Part shown: piece after piece, positions 25,945 to 34,773 of the stretch | Numbering within the stretch: the first letter of the stretch is position 1 | Layout of the letters: every line of letters begins with the position of its first letter | Origin: CAYMWF01 sp964394085 [NCBI: uncultured Gemmatimonadota bacterium] | GTDB lineage: Bacteria; GCA-2686955; CAYMWF01 | Length of the DNA stretch: 64,000 nucleotides | Direction of reading: 5' to 3' | Assembly: GCA_964394085.1 (NCBI GenBank) | Contig: CAYMWF010000021.1 | Coordinates: forward strand, 11,630 to 75,629 | The notes under the pieces: model-generated | Seen by the model: the letters and a program-made list of their open reading frames with translations, nothing else | Database searches by the model: none | What the model was told of the DNA's origin: nothing | Translations under genes and position numbers: made by a program

Positions 25945-28341
25945 TCATTTGATTCTGCAACTCTCGAAGTAACAAACCGGGCCCGACGGAGTATCGTTGA
26001 TACGGACCCCTCTTTCCTCGAGTTCCGAACGAAGTTTGTCCGCCTTTTCCCATTGTTTATTCTTCCTGGCTACCTGTCTGGCCTCGGACAGTTTCTGGAT
26101 TTCTTCAAATTGTTCAGGAAGTTTATCGTCGATGTTGAATACTCCCAGCCTTCTGTTGACCGAACGGAAGAAAACCAATACATCGCCGGCGGTTTCAGCA
26201 GTTAGCACGCCCTGTCGCAGAGCTCGATTCACATTCTTTGAAATACCGAACAACACCCGTATTGCTCGCGCAATGTTTAAATCATCATCCAGAGCTTCTT
26301 CGAATTTCAGGGAACCTTCGCGAAGGATTTTTCTATAATTCGTCCTACCGTCGTTCCTGTCTCCCGTCTTTACACCGTTTTTGCCGGAAGAAACAAGTCT
26401 GAGATTAGTGATCAACAGGTTGAGTCTTCTAAGGGCAGAAACAGAAGACCTGAGCGATGCTCTCGAAAAATGCAGCGTTTTTCTATAATGAGTGGCCATC
26501 AGGTAAAAACGGACTTCGGCGGATGTGAAACCCTCATCGAAAAGATCATCAAGTTTGACCGTAACTCCACGATCCCGCGTCATTTTCTTGCTTTTCTCAA
26601 CGACAAGGTGTCTGCAATTCACCCAGTATTTTACATATTGACTGCCTGTAGCAACTTCAGACTGGGCGATCTCATTTTCATGGTGAGGGAATATCAGGTC
26701 TTCGCCCGATGTGTGGATATCGATGGTCGGTCCTAAGAATTTCGTTGCAATGGCGGCGCATTGAAGATGCCATCCTGGTCTTACATTCCCCCACCGGGTC
26801 TCAAATGTAATCCCACGTTTCAATTCGGAAAGAGTGCTTCTTTTGAGCACTGTAAAATCTCGTGGATTGTCTTTCTCATACTCATCCAGATCGACGGTCT
26901 TTCCGATTTTGATTTTATCGAGATCAAGCCCTGACAAACGTCCATAGGATTCGAACTTGGAAATGTCGAAGTACAGGGAGCGATGTTTCTCATATGCATA
27001 GCCTTTATCGAAAAGCACCTCCGCCATTTTTATCATGTCATCAACATGTTCTGAAGCCCGGGGATATCTGGACGCTTTGATTATATTGAGTCTGTCGATT
27101 ACTTTCATGAATTCATCGATGTTTTGCTGAGCAAATTCCTCGAGATCTACACCCATGTTCATGGAACCCTGGATCGTTTTATCATCGATGTCGGTGATAT
27201 TCATGATGTGACGCACCTGGTAACCTTTTGCCTGAAGGTGCCTTTTGAGGAGGTCCGCAAGTAGAAAACTCCTGCAATGACCAATATGCGGTAAAGCCGA
27301 AACCGTTGGTCCGCAGGAGTACATCGTTACCTTTCCCTGGATCAGCGGCTCGAATTTTTCTTTTCTGCGGTTCATAGTATTATAAAGCCACAGGTCGCTT
27401 TTCTTTACGGAAGGGCGCTCCTGCGGTTGATAAAGGATTGTGCTCAGATACCGGTCGCCGCCGTCGGGAAGGAGCGCAACCACCGTTCCTTCAGACATTT
27501 TCTCAGCCCGGGAAAGAGCTATGAAAGCGGCCGCTCCGGAACTCATTCCGCAAAAAATCCCTTCTTCTTTAGCCAGCCGCCTGGCGGTATCGAACGCATC
27601 ATCATCATTCACATAAACGTGCTCGTCCAGAAGCGCCCGATCAAAAATCTCCGGCTTATACGATTCTTTCAGGTTCTTCAGCCCCTGAATCCTGTGACCG
27701 TCTGATGGTTCGACCGCCAGTACTCTGATTGCGGAATTCAGTTCTTTAAGCTTCCTGGTTATCCCCATTATCGTCCCCGTGGTGCCCAGCGTAGCCACCA
27801 CCAGGTCTACCTTCCCTCCTGTCTGTTCCCAGATTTCGGGAGCTGTGCCCGTGTAGTGAGCAAGAGGATTAGCAGGATTGTTGAACTGGTCCATCAGGCA
27901 GTAAATATCAGGGTTCTCCCGTGCCAGTCTGTAAGCCTCTTCGATTGCTCCGTCGGTGCCTTTTTCAGCGGAGGTCAGTATCAAATCCGCGCCGAGCGCT
28001 TTCAGGATGGCGCGACGTTCCGCTGAAACCGATTTAGGCATCACGAGGAGGACACCATACCCTTTAACTGCAGCAACCAGTGCAAGGCCGATACCCGTAT
28101 TCCCGCTGGTCGCCTCAAGGATTGTCCGGTTCTCTTTCAGTAAGCCTCTACGTTCCGCATCATCAATCATGGAAAGAGCCACTCTATCCTTGATAGAACC
28201 TCCGGGGTTGAAATATTCCAATTTCACCCAGACTTCTACATCCGGATTCCTGTTGATCCTTTTCAGCTTGACCAGCGGCGTGTTGCCGATCGATTCCAGA
28301 AGGTTGCTAAAAACGGTTTTCACCTCGATATTTCTCCCCAT
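25945..28341 (-). CDS. Cysteine synthase - cysteinyl-tRNA synthetase fusion
   Basis: One 798-residue reading frame holds two full enzymes. Residues about 1-315 are a CysK/CysM-type PLP enzyme: Lys51 in NPGGSIKDR binds PLP, TSGNTG at 78-83 holds the amino-acrylate carboxylate, and GTTGTIMG binds the PLP phosphate. Residues about 320-798 are a class Ia cysteinyl-tRNA synthetase: CGPT with zinc-ligand Cys343, HIGH at 352-355, Cys528 in GWHLQC, and His553/Glu557 in PHHENE. The KMSKS loop reads KMTRD at 586-590. There is no frameshift or stop at the junction, and the linker is only a few residues. The start ATG has CGGAG upstream. It would make cysteine from O-acetylserine and sulfide and charge tRNA(Cys). 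Confidence 0.9.
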   Translation of the reverse strand: MGRNIEVKTVFSNLLESIGNTPLVKLKRINRNPDVEVWVKLEYFNPGGSIKDRVALSMIDDAERRGLLKENRTILEATSGNTGIGLALVAAVKGYGVLLVMPKSVSAERRAILKALGADLILTSAEKGTDGAIEEAYRLARENPDIYCLMDQFNNPANPLAHYTGTAPEIWEQTGGKVDLVVATLGTTGTIMGITRKLKELNSAIRVLAVEPSDGHRIQGLKNLKESYKPEIFDRALLDEHVYVNDDDAFDTARRLAKEEGIFCGMSSGAAAFIALSRAEKMSEGTVVALLPDGGDRYLSTILYQPQERPSVKKSDLWLYNTMNRRKEKFEPLIQGKVTMYSCGPTVSALPHIGHCRSFLLADLLKRHLQAKGYQVRHIMNITDIDDKTIQGSMNMGVDLEEFAQQNIDEFMKVIDRLNIIKASRYPRASEHVDDMIKMAEVLFDKGYAYEKHRSLYFDISKFESYGRLSGLDLDKIKIGKTVDLDEYEKDNPRDFTVLKRSTLSELKRGITFETRWGNVRPGWHLQCAAIATKFLGPTIDIHTSGEDLIFPHHENEIAQSEVATGSQYVKYWVNCRHLVVEKSKKMTRDRGVTVKLDDLFDEGFTSAEVRFYLMATHYRKTLHFSRASLRSSVSALRRLNLLITNLRLVSSGKNGVKTGDRNDGRTNYRKILREGSLKFEEALDDDLNIARAIRVLFGISKNVNRALRQGVLTAETAGDVLVFFRSVNRRLGVFNIDDKLPEQFEEIQKLSEARQVARKNKQWEKADKLRSELEERGVRINDTPSGPVCYFESCRIK

Positions 28342-28507
28342 CAATGCTCCGGGAGAGCAGGTCCATGATATATTCGCAACAAGGGGCTGTTCAACATACA
28401 TCCTCCAGCCTGTCAAGTCAATCCGACCCCGCTGAAAAATATTGCATATTCCGTTGACATTTTTTCCAAGTCAAGTTACCTTTTTGTCGTAAGAATGTGC
28501 AGGTTTC

Positions 28508-28536
28508 TTGAAAATTCTGATATCATATGTTATTCT
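28508..28536 (+). promoter_or_regulatory. Candidate sigma-70-type promoter for the VTC/DUF4956 module
   Basis: TTGAAA and TATTCT are separated by 17 bases, about 50 bases upstream of the first gene. A second pair, TTGACA at 28454 and TACCTT 17 bases later, lies further up. Both sit in the divergent gap behind the cysteine fusion gene. Confidence 0.4.
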
Positions 28537-28583
28537 GTTAAAAACTCAGGATGAATTTTCATGCCAGAGGGGGAATTTAAAAA

Positions 28584-29399
28584 TTGAAGCGGTTCCAGAC
28601 AATCTTCTTCCTGTTCCTCTTATCATCATGTTTCGCTTTCACCTCACCCTCATTCTGTTCCGAAGCTGCCGAGTCCTCTGCATCAGCGGGGAAGAATCTC
28701 GATAATGTTTATATAAACCGTTTCATCTCTATGCAGGAAGACCAGATATTCGACTATATCGAGAATTTCGATATGTCACAGGAGGAAGCGCCGCGGCAGG
28801 TTTCCGCACTACTGCATCACCCTGATGACGATGTAAAAAGAAAAGCTCTTTCTGCACTGTGCATTGATTCGTCCCCAGAAATAGTCTCTTCTCTATCCGC
28901 ACTGATCAAAAACACGGACGAAACTCTGGAAATTCGCTTTGACGCTGTAGATATCCTGATGCAGTTAAAACCGGTTGCTGCAATCTGCGGACTGGCGAAT
29001 CTACGAGAAGAAAAATCGGATGATCCTCTCATAGACAAGATTGCGACTGATAGAACAGTAGTCAGAGACGAAATTAGCGCCTACATCACACTGGATCGAT
29101 TCCTGACTCATATTATTGAGGGAAGCCCGGTTGAAGCCTATTCTTTTCTGGGACCCAAACTGGAACGACGAACAAGCCCCTACAACCTCGAAGGTTGGAT
29201 CTCTCCCTATTACAAACGATTCATTATTCATGACATCAACTTCATCAACGGTAAATACCTTGTAACGGCAATGATATTTCTCGAGTGGGCGGGAAGCGAA
29301 GAACTCGGCTTCAGAAAAGATCTTTTCACTATTGAGAAGGCCGGAGGTAAATACCGAATCACAGCCAGAAAAAAAGGAAATTATATAAATTTCGACTGA
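28584..29399 (+). CDS. Exported HEAT-repeat-like protein
   Basis: A 271-residue protein with a signal peptide (residues about 3-27, ending SFCSEA). Residues about 55-150 look like HEAT-type helical repeats (ALLHHPDDDVKRKALSALC, then SSLSALIKNTDETLEIRFDAVDILMQL). The C-terminal 120 residues are more beta-like (YLVTAMIFLEWAG, DLFTIEKAGGKYRI) and resemble small NTF2-type folds. It starts with TTG, with AGAGGGGGA upstream. It is first in a plus-strand series with an HlyD-type protein, a VTC enzyme and a DUF4956 protein. Specific role unknown. Confidence 0.7.
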   Translation: MKRFQTIFFLFLLSSCFAFTSPSFCSEAAESSASAGKNLDNVYINRFISMQEDQIFDYIENFDMSQEEAPRQVSALLHHPDDDVKRKALSALCIDSSPEIVSSLSALIKNTDETLEIRFDAVDILMQLKPVAAICGLANLREEKSDDPLIDKIATDRTVVRDEISAYITLDRFLTHIIEGSPVEAYSFLGPKLERRTSPYNLEGWISPYYKRFIIHDINFINGKYLVTAMIFLEWAGSEELGFRKDLFTIEKAGGKYRITARKKGNYINFD

Positions 29400-29477
29400 T
29401 CGACCCGAAAATAATATCACAATCGGAATGTGGTTGAATTTTCGGCGAATTGTTATGTACGAGGAGTCGTTTTTCCG

Positions 29478-30563
29478 ATGGCTCAGTTCAGACTGCTTAA
29501 AATATTCAGTGTCTTGGCCTTTGTAGCGCTGTTTTTTGCCTTGTCGATAAAAATCGATGTGGAAATCTCCGTAAACGGGCCCTGCCGGTTGCGACCTCAG
29601 GCAGAATGGAGATTTTTTCGGAATACACCATCTTTGTATACATCTGAATTCGAACGATTCGATCGAGCAACCGGAACCAGGATAAATACTTTCCAATTCG
29701 ACAGACCCGATCTCCTGACTGTAGAGTTTGCCGACGATCTGTTCCCTGGAAGCAGGATATCAGAAGGCCAGATTCTTGCCAGGTTGGATTCTCGAAAACA
29801 GCGTGAGGATCTTGATGTGGCAAAGAAAGAATTAAACGCAGGCAGAGCAATGGTTGATGCACTGGCCACCGGTGAAAAAGCGGCAGTAGAACAAGAAGCA
29901 GTTCAGTCGAAAAAACGGGCGGAACAGGTACTCGAATTCGTTGAATCATCATTCGAACGGCTGTCAAATCTACATAATTTGAACCTCTGCTCCGAGACGG
30001 CACTCGAAAGCATTCGAACAGAAAAAAAACTCGCTGAAATCGACCTGTCCATCGCAGAGGCACACCTCGCTGCAGTGAGATCCGGAGAAAAACCCGCTCT
30101 CGTTGCTGTTGCAGAGAAGGAATCCGCAATCGTCGAAGAGAGGATTGCGAATTTGGAACACTGGATAACCCACGGGGATATCCGCTCCCCTATTGATGGC
30201 GTCATTACTACGACCCTGGTGGACTCCGCGCTTCTCAGGGTGGCGAAACTGGATACGATGATCGCATTAGTCCCTGTCGCTCAACCCAGGATCAAGTGGA
30301 TCACGCCTGGGCAGCATGCATCCATACAAACGCTTGGAGTCGATGCGAATACTCTGGACGGCACGGTAATTAGTGTCGACAAGCAGGCAATGTTCATCCA
30401 GGGGAAAACCTTTTTCCTTGTAAGTGTATCAATACGGAATGACACTTCGCACCTGATGCCGGGGATGGAGGGCCGTCTCAACATAAGTTGCGGAAAAGTA
30501 AAACTCCTCGACTGGCTAGCCGATAAATTGGGCGCTCACACGTTCAGGCAAATCAATGCCTGA
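29478..30563 (+). CDS. HlyD-type membrane-fusion/adaptor protein
   Basis: A 361-residue protein with one N-terminal membrane helix (about 7-26) and the periplasmic-adaptor plan: a lipoyl-like strand with PGSRISEGQILARLD, a long helical hairpin (about 100-215), the return strand DIRSPIDGVI, then a beta-barrel with MIALVPV and TPGQHASIQTLG, and finally PGMEGRLNIS. Such adaptors usually join an inner-membrane pump to an outer-membrane channel, but no transporter gene is adjacent. An ATG 16 codons into the frame was chosen because the membrane helix follows directly. Confidence 0.85.
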   Translation: MAQFRLLKIFSVLAFVALFFALSIKIDVEISVNGPCRLRPQAEWRFFRNTPSLYTSEFERFDRATGTRINTFQFDRPDLLTVEFADDLFPGSRISEGQILARLDSRKQREDLDVAKKELNAGRAMVDALATGEKAAVEQEAVQSKKRAEQVLEFVESSFERLSNLHNLNLCSETALESIRTEKKLAEIDLSIAEAHLAAVRSGEKPALVAVAEKESAIVEERIANLEHWITHGDIRSPIDGVITTTLVDSALLRVAKLDTMIALVPVAQPRIKWITPGQHASIQTLGVDANTLDGTVISVDKQAMFIQGKTFFLVSVSIRNDTSHLMPGMEGRLNISCGKVKLLDWLADKLGAHTFRQINA

Positions 30564-30616
30564 ACCGGATCGGGAGGTTATTCAACGACCCCGTTGCCGG
30601 GACAGAGAGAAATAGG

Positions 30617-31357
30617 ATGCCATCCAGGTTTGAACGATTCGAATTGAAGTATTTCATCAACGCGGATCAAGTATCTCCGTTGAAATCTTCTATTTATCCA
30701 TTCATGAAACCTGATCCTTATATGGCAAAAACCGGAAGAAGCTGTTATACTGTGAGGAGCATCTATTTTGATACCAGGCGGCTTCGGTTTTATTTCGAGA
30801 AACATGATGGCTTGAAGCGTCGAAGAAAACTGAGAATCAGAACTTACAATGATCGTGATTCTTCTTCTGTCGCTTCGTTCGAAATAAAAAACAAGATCAG
30901 CAATACTTGTCTGAAAGAAAGGGCAATCTTCCCGTACGATATGATGAGGCAACTGGTGGATACCGGTATTCCGGATTCTAGTTCAGTACCGTATATTTCC
31001 ACCATCCAAAAGACAAACTTCGGGAAATTCATGTTCTTGAAGGATTATATGAACCTTGAACCTTCAGTGCTGGTTACATATGAACGGGAAGCATACGTAG
31101 GCCAACTGGATAAAAACATAAGGGTAACATTCGATCGGAATATCCGCGGCATCAGCCGTCCAAAACTCGACCAGCTGTTTTCTGAATTTGGATTCAGGCA
31201 CCTTGGAACAAACAGGGTGATACTCGAGTTGAAGTTCAACAACCTCATGCCGGCCTGGATGAAAAAATTCGCAATGGAAATGAACCTGCACAGCAGGCCC
31301 ATTTCGAAGTACTGTCACTGTATAGATTTATGGAACGATTCACAATACTTGCCATAG
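30617..31357 (+). CDS. VTC-domain polyphosphate polymerase-like protein
   Basis: A 246-residue protein of the CYTH/VTC tunnel fold. Charged strand motifs are in order: RFERFELKYFI, SIYFDT, RRRKLRIRTYN, SFEIKNK, LEPSVLVTYEREAYVG, RVTFDRNIRG and VILELKFN. In yeast Vtc4 the equivalent basic and acidic residues line the tunnel that makes polyphosphate from ATP. The bacterial proteins are only inferred to do the same. It precedes a DUF4956 membrane protein with a 28-base overlap, a common pairing across bacteria. Confidence 0.88.
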   Translation: MPSRFERFELKYFINADQVSPLKSSIYPFMKPDPYMAKTGRSCYTVRSIYFDTRRLRFYFEKHDGLKRRRKLRIRTYNDRDSSSVASFEIKNKISNTCLKERAIFPYDMMRQLVDTGIPDSSSVPYISTIQKTNFGKFMFLKDYMNLEPSVLVTYEREAYVGQLDKNIRVTFDRNIRGISRPKLDQLFSEFGFRHLGTNRVILELKFNNLMPAWMKKFAMEMNLHSRPISKYCHCIDLWNDSQYLP

Positions 31358-32034
31358 AGTTTGACAGCCTGATCGGCATGACTCAGAACCTCGTCTTTCT
31401 AGACGTGGCAATCAGTGTTCTTTTTTCATTTTTGCTCGGTATGCTGATAGCTCTGGCATACCGATGGACCCACAGGGGTTATAATTATTCTTTTTCATTC
31501 GTCAACACCATCGTTCTGCTCCCGATGATCACGGCGATTGTGATGATGGTTATCGGAAACAACCTGGCTCGCGCTTTCGGGCTTGTCGGAGCCATGTCCA
31601 TTATTCGGTTCAGAACCGTCGTAAAAGATACCAGAGACACTGCCTTCGTCTTTTTCTCTCTGGCAGTGGGGATGGCGGCCGGAACCGGATATTATGTAAT
31701 CGCCATTCCGGGTACCGCTCTGGTTATCATTTGCATCTTTCTTCTTCATGCGGCCAACTTCGGCTCGATCAGGAGCAAAGAAGTATTGCTCCGTATGACA
31801 GTCACACCGGAAAATGAAGAATCGAACGAGTATCTCGGAGTTTTCAGGAAGTATCTGAGGAGCAGCAGCCTGCTCAACGTTCGATCACTGAGAGACGGAC
31901 GAATTCTTGAACTGGCATTTTTTGTACGGCTTAAAAAAGTTGAGGAAAGCGATCGCTTCGTAGCAGAACTCCAAAGCACTGACGGAGTAGAAACCGTCAC
32001 TCTTCTCCTTACAGACGACGCCGCCGAATTCTAA
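31330..32034 (+). CDS. DUF4956 membrane protein
   Basis: A 234-residue protein with about four membrane helices in the first 140 residues (starting near 25, 58, 95 and 120) and a cytoplasmic alpha/beta tail of ferredoxin-like look. The segment FGLVGAMSIIRFRTVVKDTRDTAFVFFSLAVG is the signature of DUF4956. No biochemical role is established; genes of this family travel with VTC and CotH genes, suggesting a part in phosphate or exopolymer transfer. The start overlaps the VTC gene; an ATG 16 codons later is an alternative. Confidence 0.85.
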   Translation: MERFTILAIEFDSLIGMTQNLVFLDVAISVLFSFLLGMLIALAYRWTHRGYNYSFSFVNTIVLLPMITAIVMMVIGNNLARAFGLVGAMSIIRFRTVVKDTRDTAFVFFSLAVGMAAGTGYYVIAIPGTALVIICIFLLHAANFGSIRSKEVLLRMTVTPENEESNEYLGVFRKYLRSSSLLNVRSLRDGRILELAFFVRLKKVEESDRFVAELQSTDGVETVTLLLTDDAAEF

Positions 32035-32133
32035 ATTCCCTGTAAGATGTAAATACACGGGTCGAATAAAATTCCTGCGCGCAACTTAAATGTAATTTAA
32101 CACCTATTACAAAGAAGTTACGTTAGCAAGCAG

Positions 32134-32940
32134 TCAACTCTCTTTTTCTTTTGAGAGGGGGATGATGTCCGGGGATTTTGCAGTGGTTCGATTTTTTTTC
32201 TCCTCACGCTTCTTGAAAAAGAAGAAGTGATAAATCGGACCTGAAACAAGATAGACCGAACCGAAAAAGAAAAGCATAAGTCTGGGTTTATAGGCAATTG
32301 TAACAAGCAGAAAAACCGATAGCACCAGGACCTGGAACTGGTTGTTTCGCATAATCGGCAGTTCTTTGGGACTCGGATAGCGTATTGCTGAAACCATGAG
32401 GATTGCTATTATGAATACTGCAGCAGGGGCCACTCTCTGTACGACCGCTTCTGGAATATTGATATAAGTAGTAAACAAATTAAAAGATGCAATCAAACCC
32501 GCGGCGGCGGGAGTCGGAAGTCCGAAAAAGTATTTTGTCGTATCAGGGTCATTCCTTGAATTGAACCGGGCGAGCCGGAGGGCGGCACAGGCGACATAAA
32601 GGAAAGATGCAAGCCATCCGAATCTTCCGGTAGGCTGTAACAACCATGTAAATACCAGTAATCCAGGGGAGATTCCAAAGCAGATAACATCAGACAGCGA
32701 ATCCAACTCTCTTCCGAACCTGGTAGTTGAATGGGACAATCGGGCGACCTGTCCGTCGAGCATATCAAAAAAAAGCGCTACGAATATAAAAACCGATGCA
32801 TGGAAAAAGTCGCGTTCCAGGGTATATACGATAGATAAAAACCCGTTAAATAGACCGCCGAGAGTAAGCAGGTTGGGCAACAATGAGAAACTTTTCCTCA
32901 TTTTAGCCCTTACTTTCCTGCGGCTCTTATTTCTCACCAT
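32134..32940 (-). CDS. pssA: CDP-diacylglycerol-serine O-phosphatidyltransferase
   Basis: A 268-residue membrane enzyme making phosphatidylserine from CDP-diacylglycerol and serine. The CDP-alcohol phosphotransferase motif is complete: Asp62-Gly63-x2-Ala66-Arg67-x8-Gly76-x3-Asp80-x3-Asp84. Several membrane helices follow. The C-terminus is basic. The start ATG overlaps the end of psd by 14 bases. Together they give the PS to PE pathway. Confidence 0.94.
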   Translation of the reverse strand: MVRNKSRRKVRAKMRKSFSLLPNLLTLGGLFNGFLSIVYTLERDFFHASVFIFVALFFDMLDGQVARLSHSTTRFGRELDSLSDVICFGISPGLLVFTWLLQPTGRFGWLASFLYVACAALRLARFNSRNDPDTTKYFFGLPTPAAAGLIASFNLFTTYINIPEAVVQRVAPAAVFIIAILMVSAIRYPSPKELPIMRNNQFQVLVLSVFLLVTIAYKPRLMLFFFGSVYLVSGPIYHFFFFKKREEKKNRTTAKSPDIIPLSKEKES

Positions 32941-33592
32941 TGAGATACCCCAATACTGTTACGCCTGCTAAAACCTTGTCGCCCACTCCCTGAATTATCT
33001 CCGTATCGGCTGGTAGATACAGATCGACCCTGGAACCGAACCTGATCATTCCGAATCTTTCACCTTTTTCAAAAAGGTCACCGGGCTTTGCATAGCTGAC
33101 GATCCTCCGTGCTACGAATCCCGCGACCTGAACGATAAAGAACTTTGAACCGTTTTCCATGTGAGCGCTCGTGATCAAACGCTCATTCTGCATACCTGCT
33201 CCATGCTTTGATGCTATCCCGAACTTTCCGGGTTTGTGTATCGATTCTACCACCTGACCTGGTATTGGGAATCTATTTACATGAACATTAAACACACTCA
33301 TGAAAATGGAAATTCTGGCCATTTCTCCCTGGCCGCTGGAAAGAGAATCCGGTTCCCCTGCGATTTCTACGATTTTTCCATCTGCGGGACTTGTAACGGC
33401 ATTTCCTGCAGTGGGGATCTTCCTCTCCGGATCTCTGAAAAACCAGAGTGTGAATAAACCGACGGCACCCAGGAAATATGCGAGTACAGAATAACCTATT
33501 CCGGACATAACCAGCCCAATCACCAATGGTGTCAATATGAAGGGATATCCTTCCCGCGCGATAGGCAACCGGAATCGATAACTTTGTTTCAT
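32927..33592 (-). CDS. psd: Phosphatidylserine decarboxylase, short form
   Basis: A 221-residue proenzyme of the short Psd class found in archaea and many bacteria. It should self-cleave between Gly186 and Ser187 in the RFGSRVD motif to leave a pyruvoyl group on the small chain. Also seen: SPADGKI near residue 70, the FMSVFNVHVNR motif with His, and NERLI. A hydrophobic N-terminal region (about 17-55) anchors it in the membrane. The ATG beginning MKQSYRF was preferred over an upstream TTG. It is transcribed ahead of pssA. Confidence 0.93.
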   Translation of the reverse strand: MKQSYRFRLPIAREGYPFILTPLVIGLVMSGIGYSVLAYFLGAVGLFTLWFFRDPERKIPTAGNAVTSPADGKIVEIAGEPDSLSSGQGEMARISIFMSVFNVHVNRFPIPGQVVESIHKPGKFGIASKHGAGMQNERLITSAHMENGSKFFIVQVAGFVARRIVSYAKPGDLFEKGERFGMIRFGSRVDLYLPADTEIIQGVGDKVLAGVTVLGYLNGEK

Positions 33593-33748
33593 GCAAATAC
33601 TATCCCGTAATTTCAATCTCGTGTCAAGATGATGCTAGGAACAGCGTTTCAAATGCCCCCCTCAGTATACAAGAAACCGGCCGGGAAAATCGCTGTAACC
33701 ATAGAAATATACTTGCTTTCAACAACATCCACCCAATACACTGAAATT

Positions 33749-34708
33749 ATGACGGGGCGTAGAAAAACGATTATTTTCCGTGTGCCGGACGGTCAGCGTC
33801 CCTCAAGGCTGGACCAATATATCAACTCTCATATCAGCGATATTTCACGTACGCGGGTGAAACTCCTCATTGATACAAACCAGGTGAAACTCAACAGGGA
33901 AGAATGCAAACCCTCCCAGTTGGTCTCCGGGGGGGATATAATCGAAATATACTGGCCCTGGCCGGAACCACCCCCGATCGCAGCCGAAGCTATACCTCTG
34001 GATATCGTGTACGAAGATGAGCATCTGTTGATCGTCAACAAACCGGCGGGACTGGTTGTGCATCCCGCCAGGAGGAATTATTCCGGAACTCTGATCAATG
34101 CCCTGCTTTTCCATTGCAAAGATTATCCATCATCGATCAAACCCAGGATCATCCATCGGATAGATAAAGAGACATCAGGGATACTGGTAGTACCGAAAAC
34201 GATAGAAACATTCAGGGCACTGCAAAGACAATTCAAAACCCACAGAATAGAACGCGTATATCGCGGAATAACTACCGGCATTCCCCGCCCGTTGACTTCT
34301 GAAATCAAGGCTCCGATAAGAGACGGGGCAGCCGGACAACCTCGTTATGTCAGCCCCAACGGTAAGCCAGCTTTTACAGCTTACCGAACTGTCAAGAAAT
34401 TCAATAATTTCGCCCTCCTCGAATTCAGACTCAAAACTGGCAGAACACACCAGATCCGGGTGCATACCGCTCACAAAGGTGTCCCGATCCTGGGAGATGG
34501 AAAATATGGGCAACGCCATCCGATCCCTGATCGAATGAACCTCGAAAAACGGAATGCTCTGATGACCCTTGTCAACCGTCACATGCTTCACGCAATGGTG
34601 CTCGGTTTCATCCATCCTGCTACAGGCGAATCACTCACATTCTCCCAGGAACTCCCGGAGGATATGACTTCCGTGCTCTCTTATCTCTCTTTACATGATC
34701 GAAACTAA
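33749..34708 (+). CDS. RluA-family 23S rRNA pseudouridine synthase
   Basis: A 319-residue enzyme with an S4 RNA-binding domain (RPSRLDQYI, about 18-70) followed by the RluA catalytic domain. Asp139 in HRIDKETSG is the catalytic residue that attacks uridine. The LKTGRTHQIRVH and GDGKYG motifs are present. Size and layout fit RluD/RluC. I chose the ATG beginning MTGRRK because a longer frame would leave no room for a promoter behind the divergent psd gene. The exact target uridine cannot be told from the sequence. Confidence 0.9.
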   Translation: MTGRRKTIIFRVPDGQRPSRLDQYINSHISDISRTRVKLLIDTNQVKLNREECKPSQLVSGGDIIEIYWPWPEPPPIAAEAIPLDIVYEDEHLLIVNKPAGLVVHPARRNYSGTLINALLFHCKDYPSSIKPRIIHRIDKETSGILVVPKTIETFRALQRQFKTHRIERVYRGITTGIPRPLTSEIKAPIRDGAAGQPRYVSPNGKPAFTAYRTVKKFNNFALLEFRLKTGRTHQIRVHTAHKGVPILGDGKYGQRHPIPDRMNLEKRNALMTLVNRHMLHAMVLGFIHPATGESLTFSQELPEDMTSVLSYLSLHDRN

Positions 34709-34773
34709 TGTAATGACAGCGGGTTGGCCATCTTGAACGTCGGATTACCTCACATAAACAGGGGTGTGATAAC

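Noticed and set aside
29001-29696. A 231-codon minus-strand frame
   Set aside because: Spans the junction of two supported plus-strand genes; no motifs.
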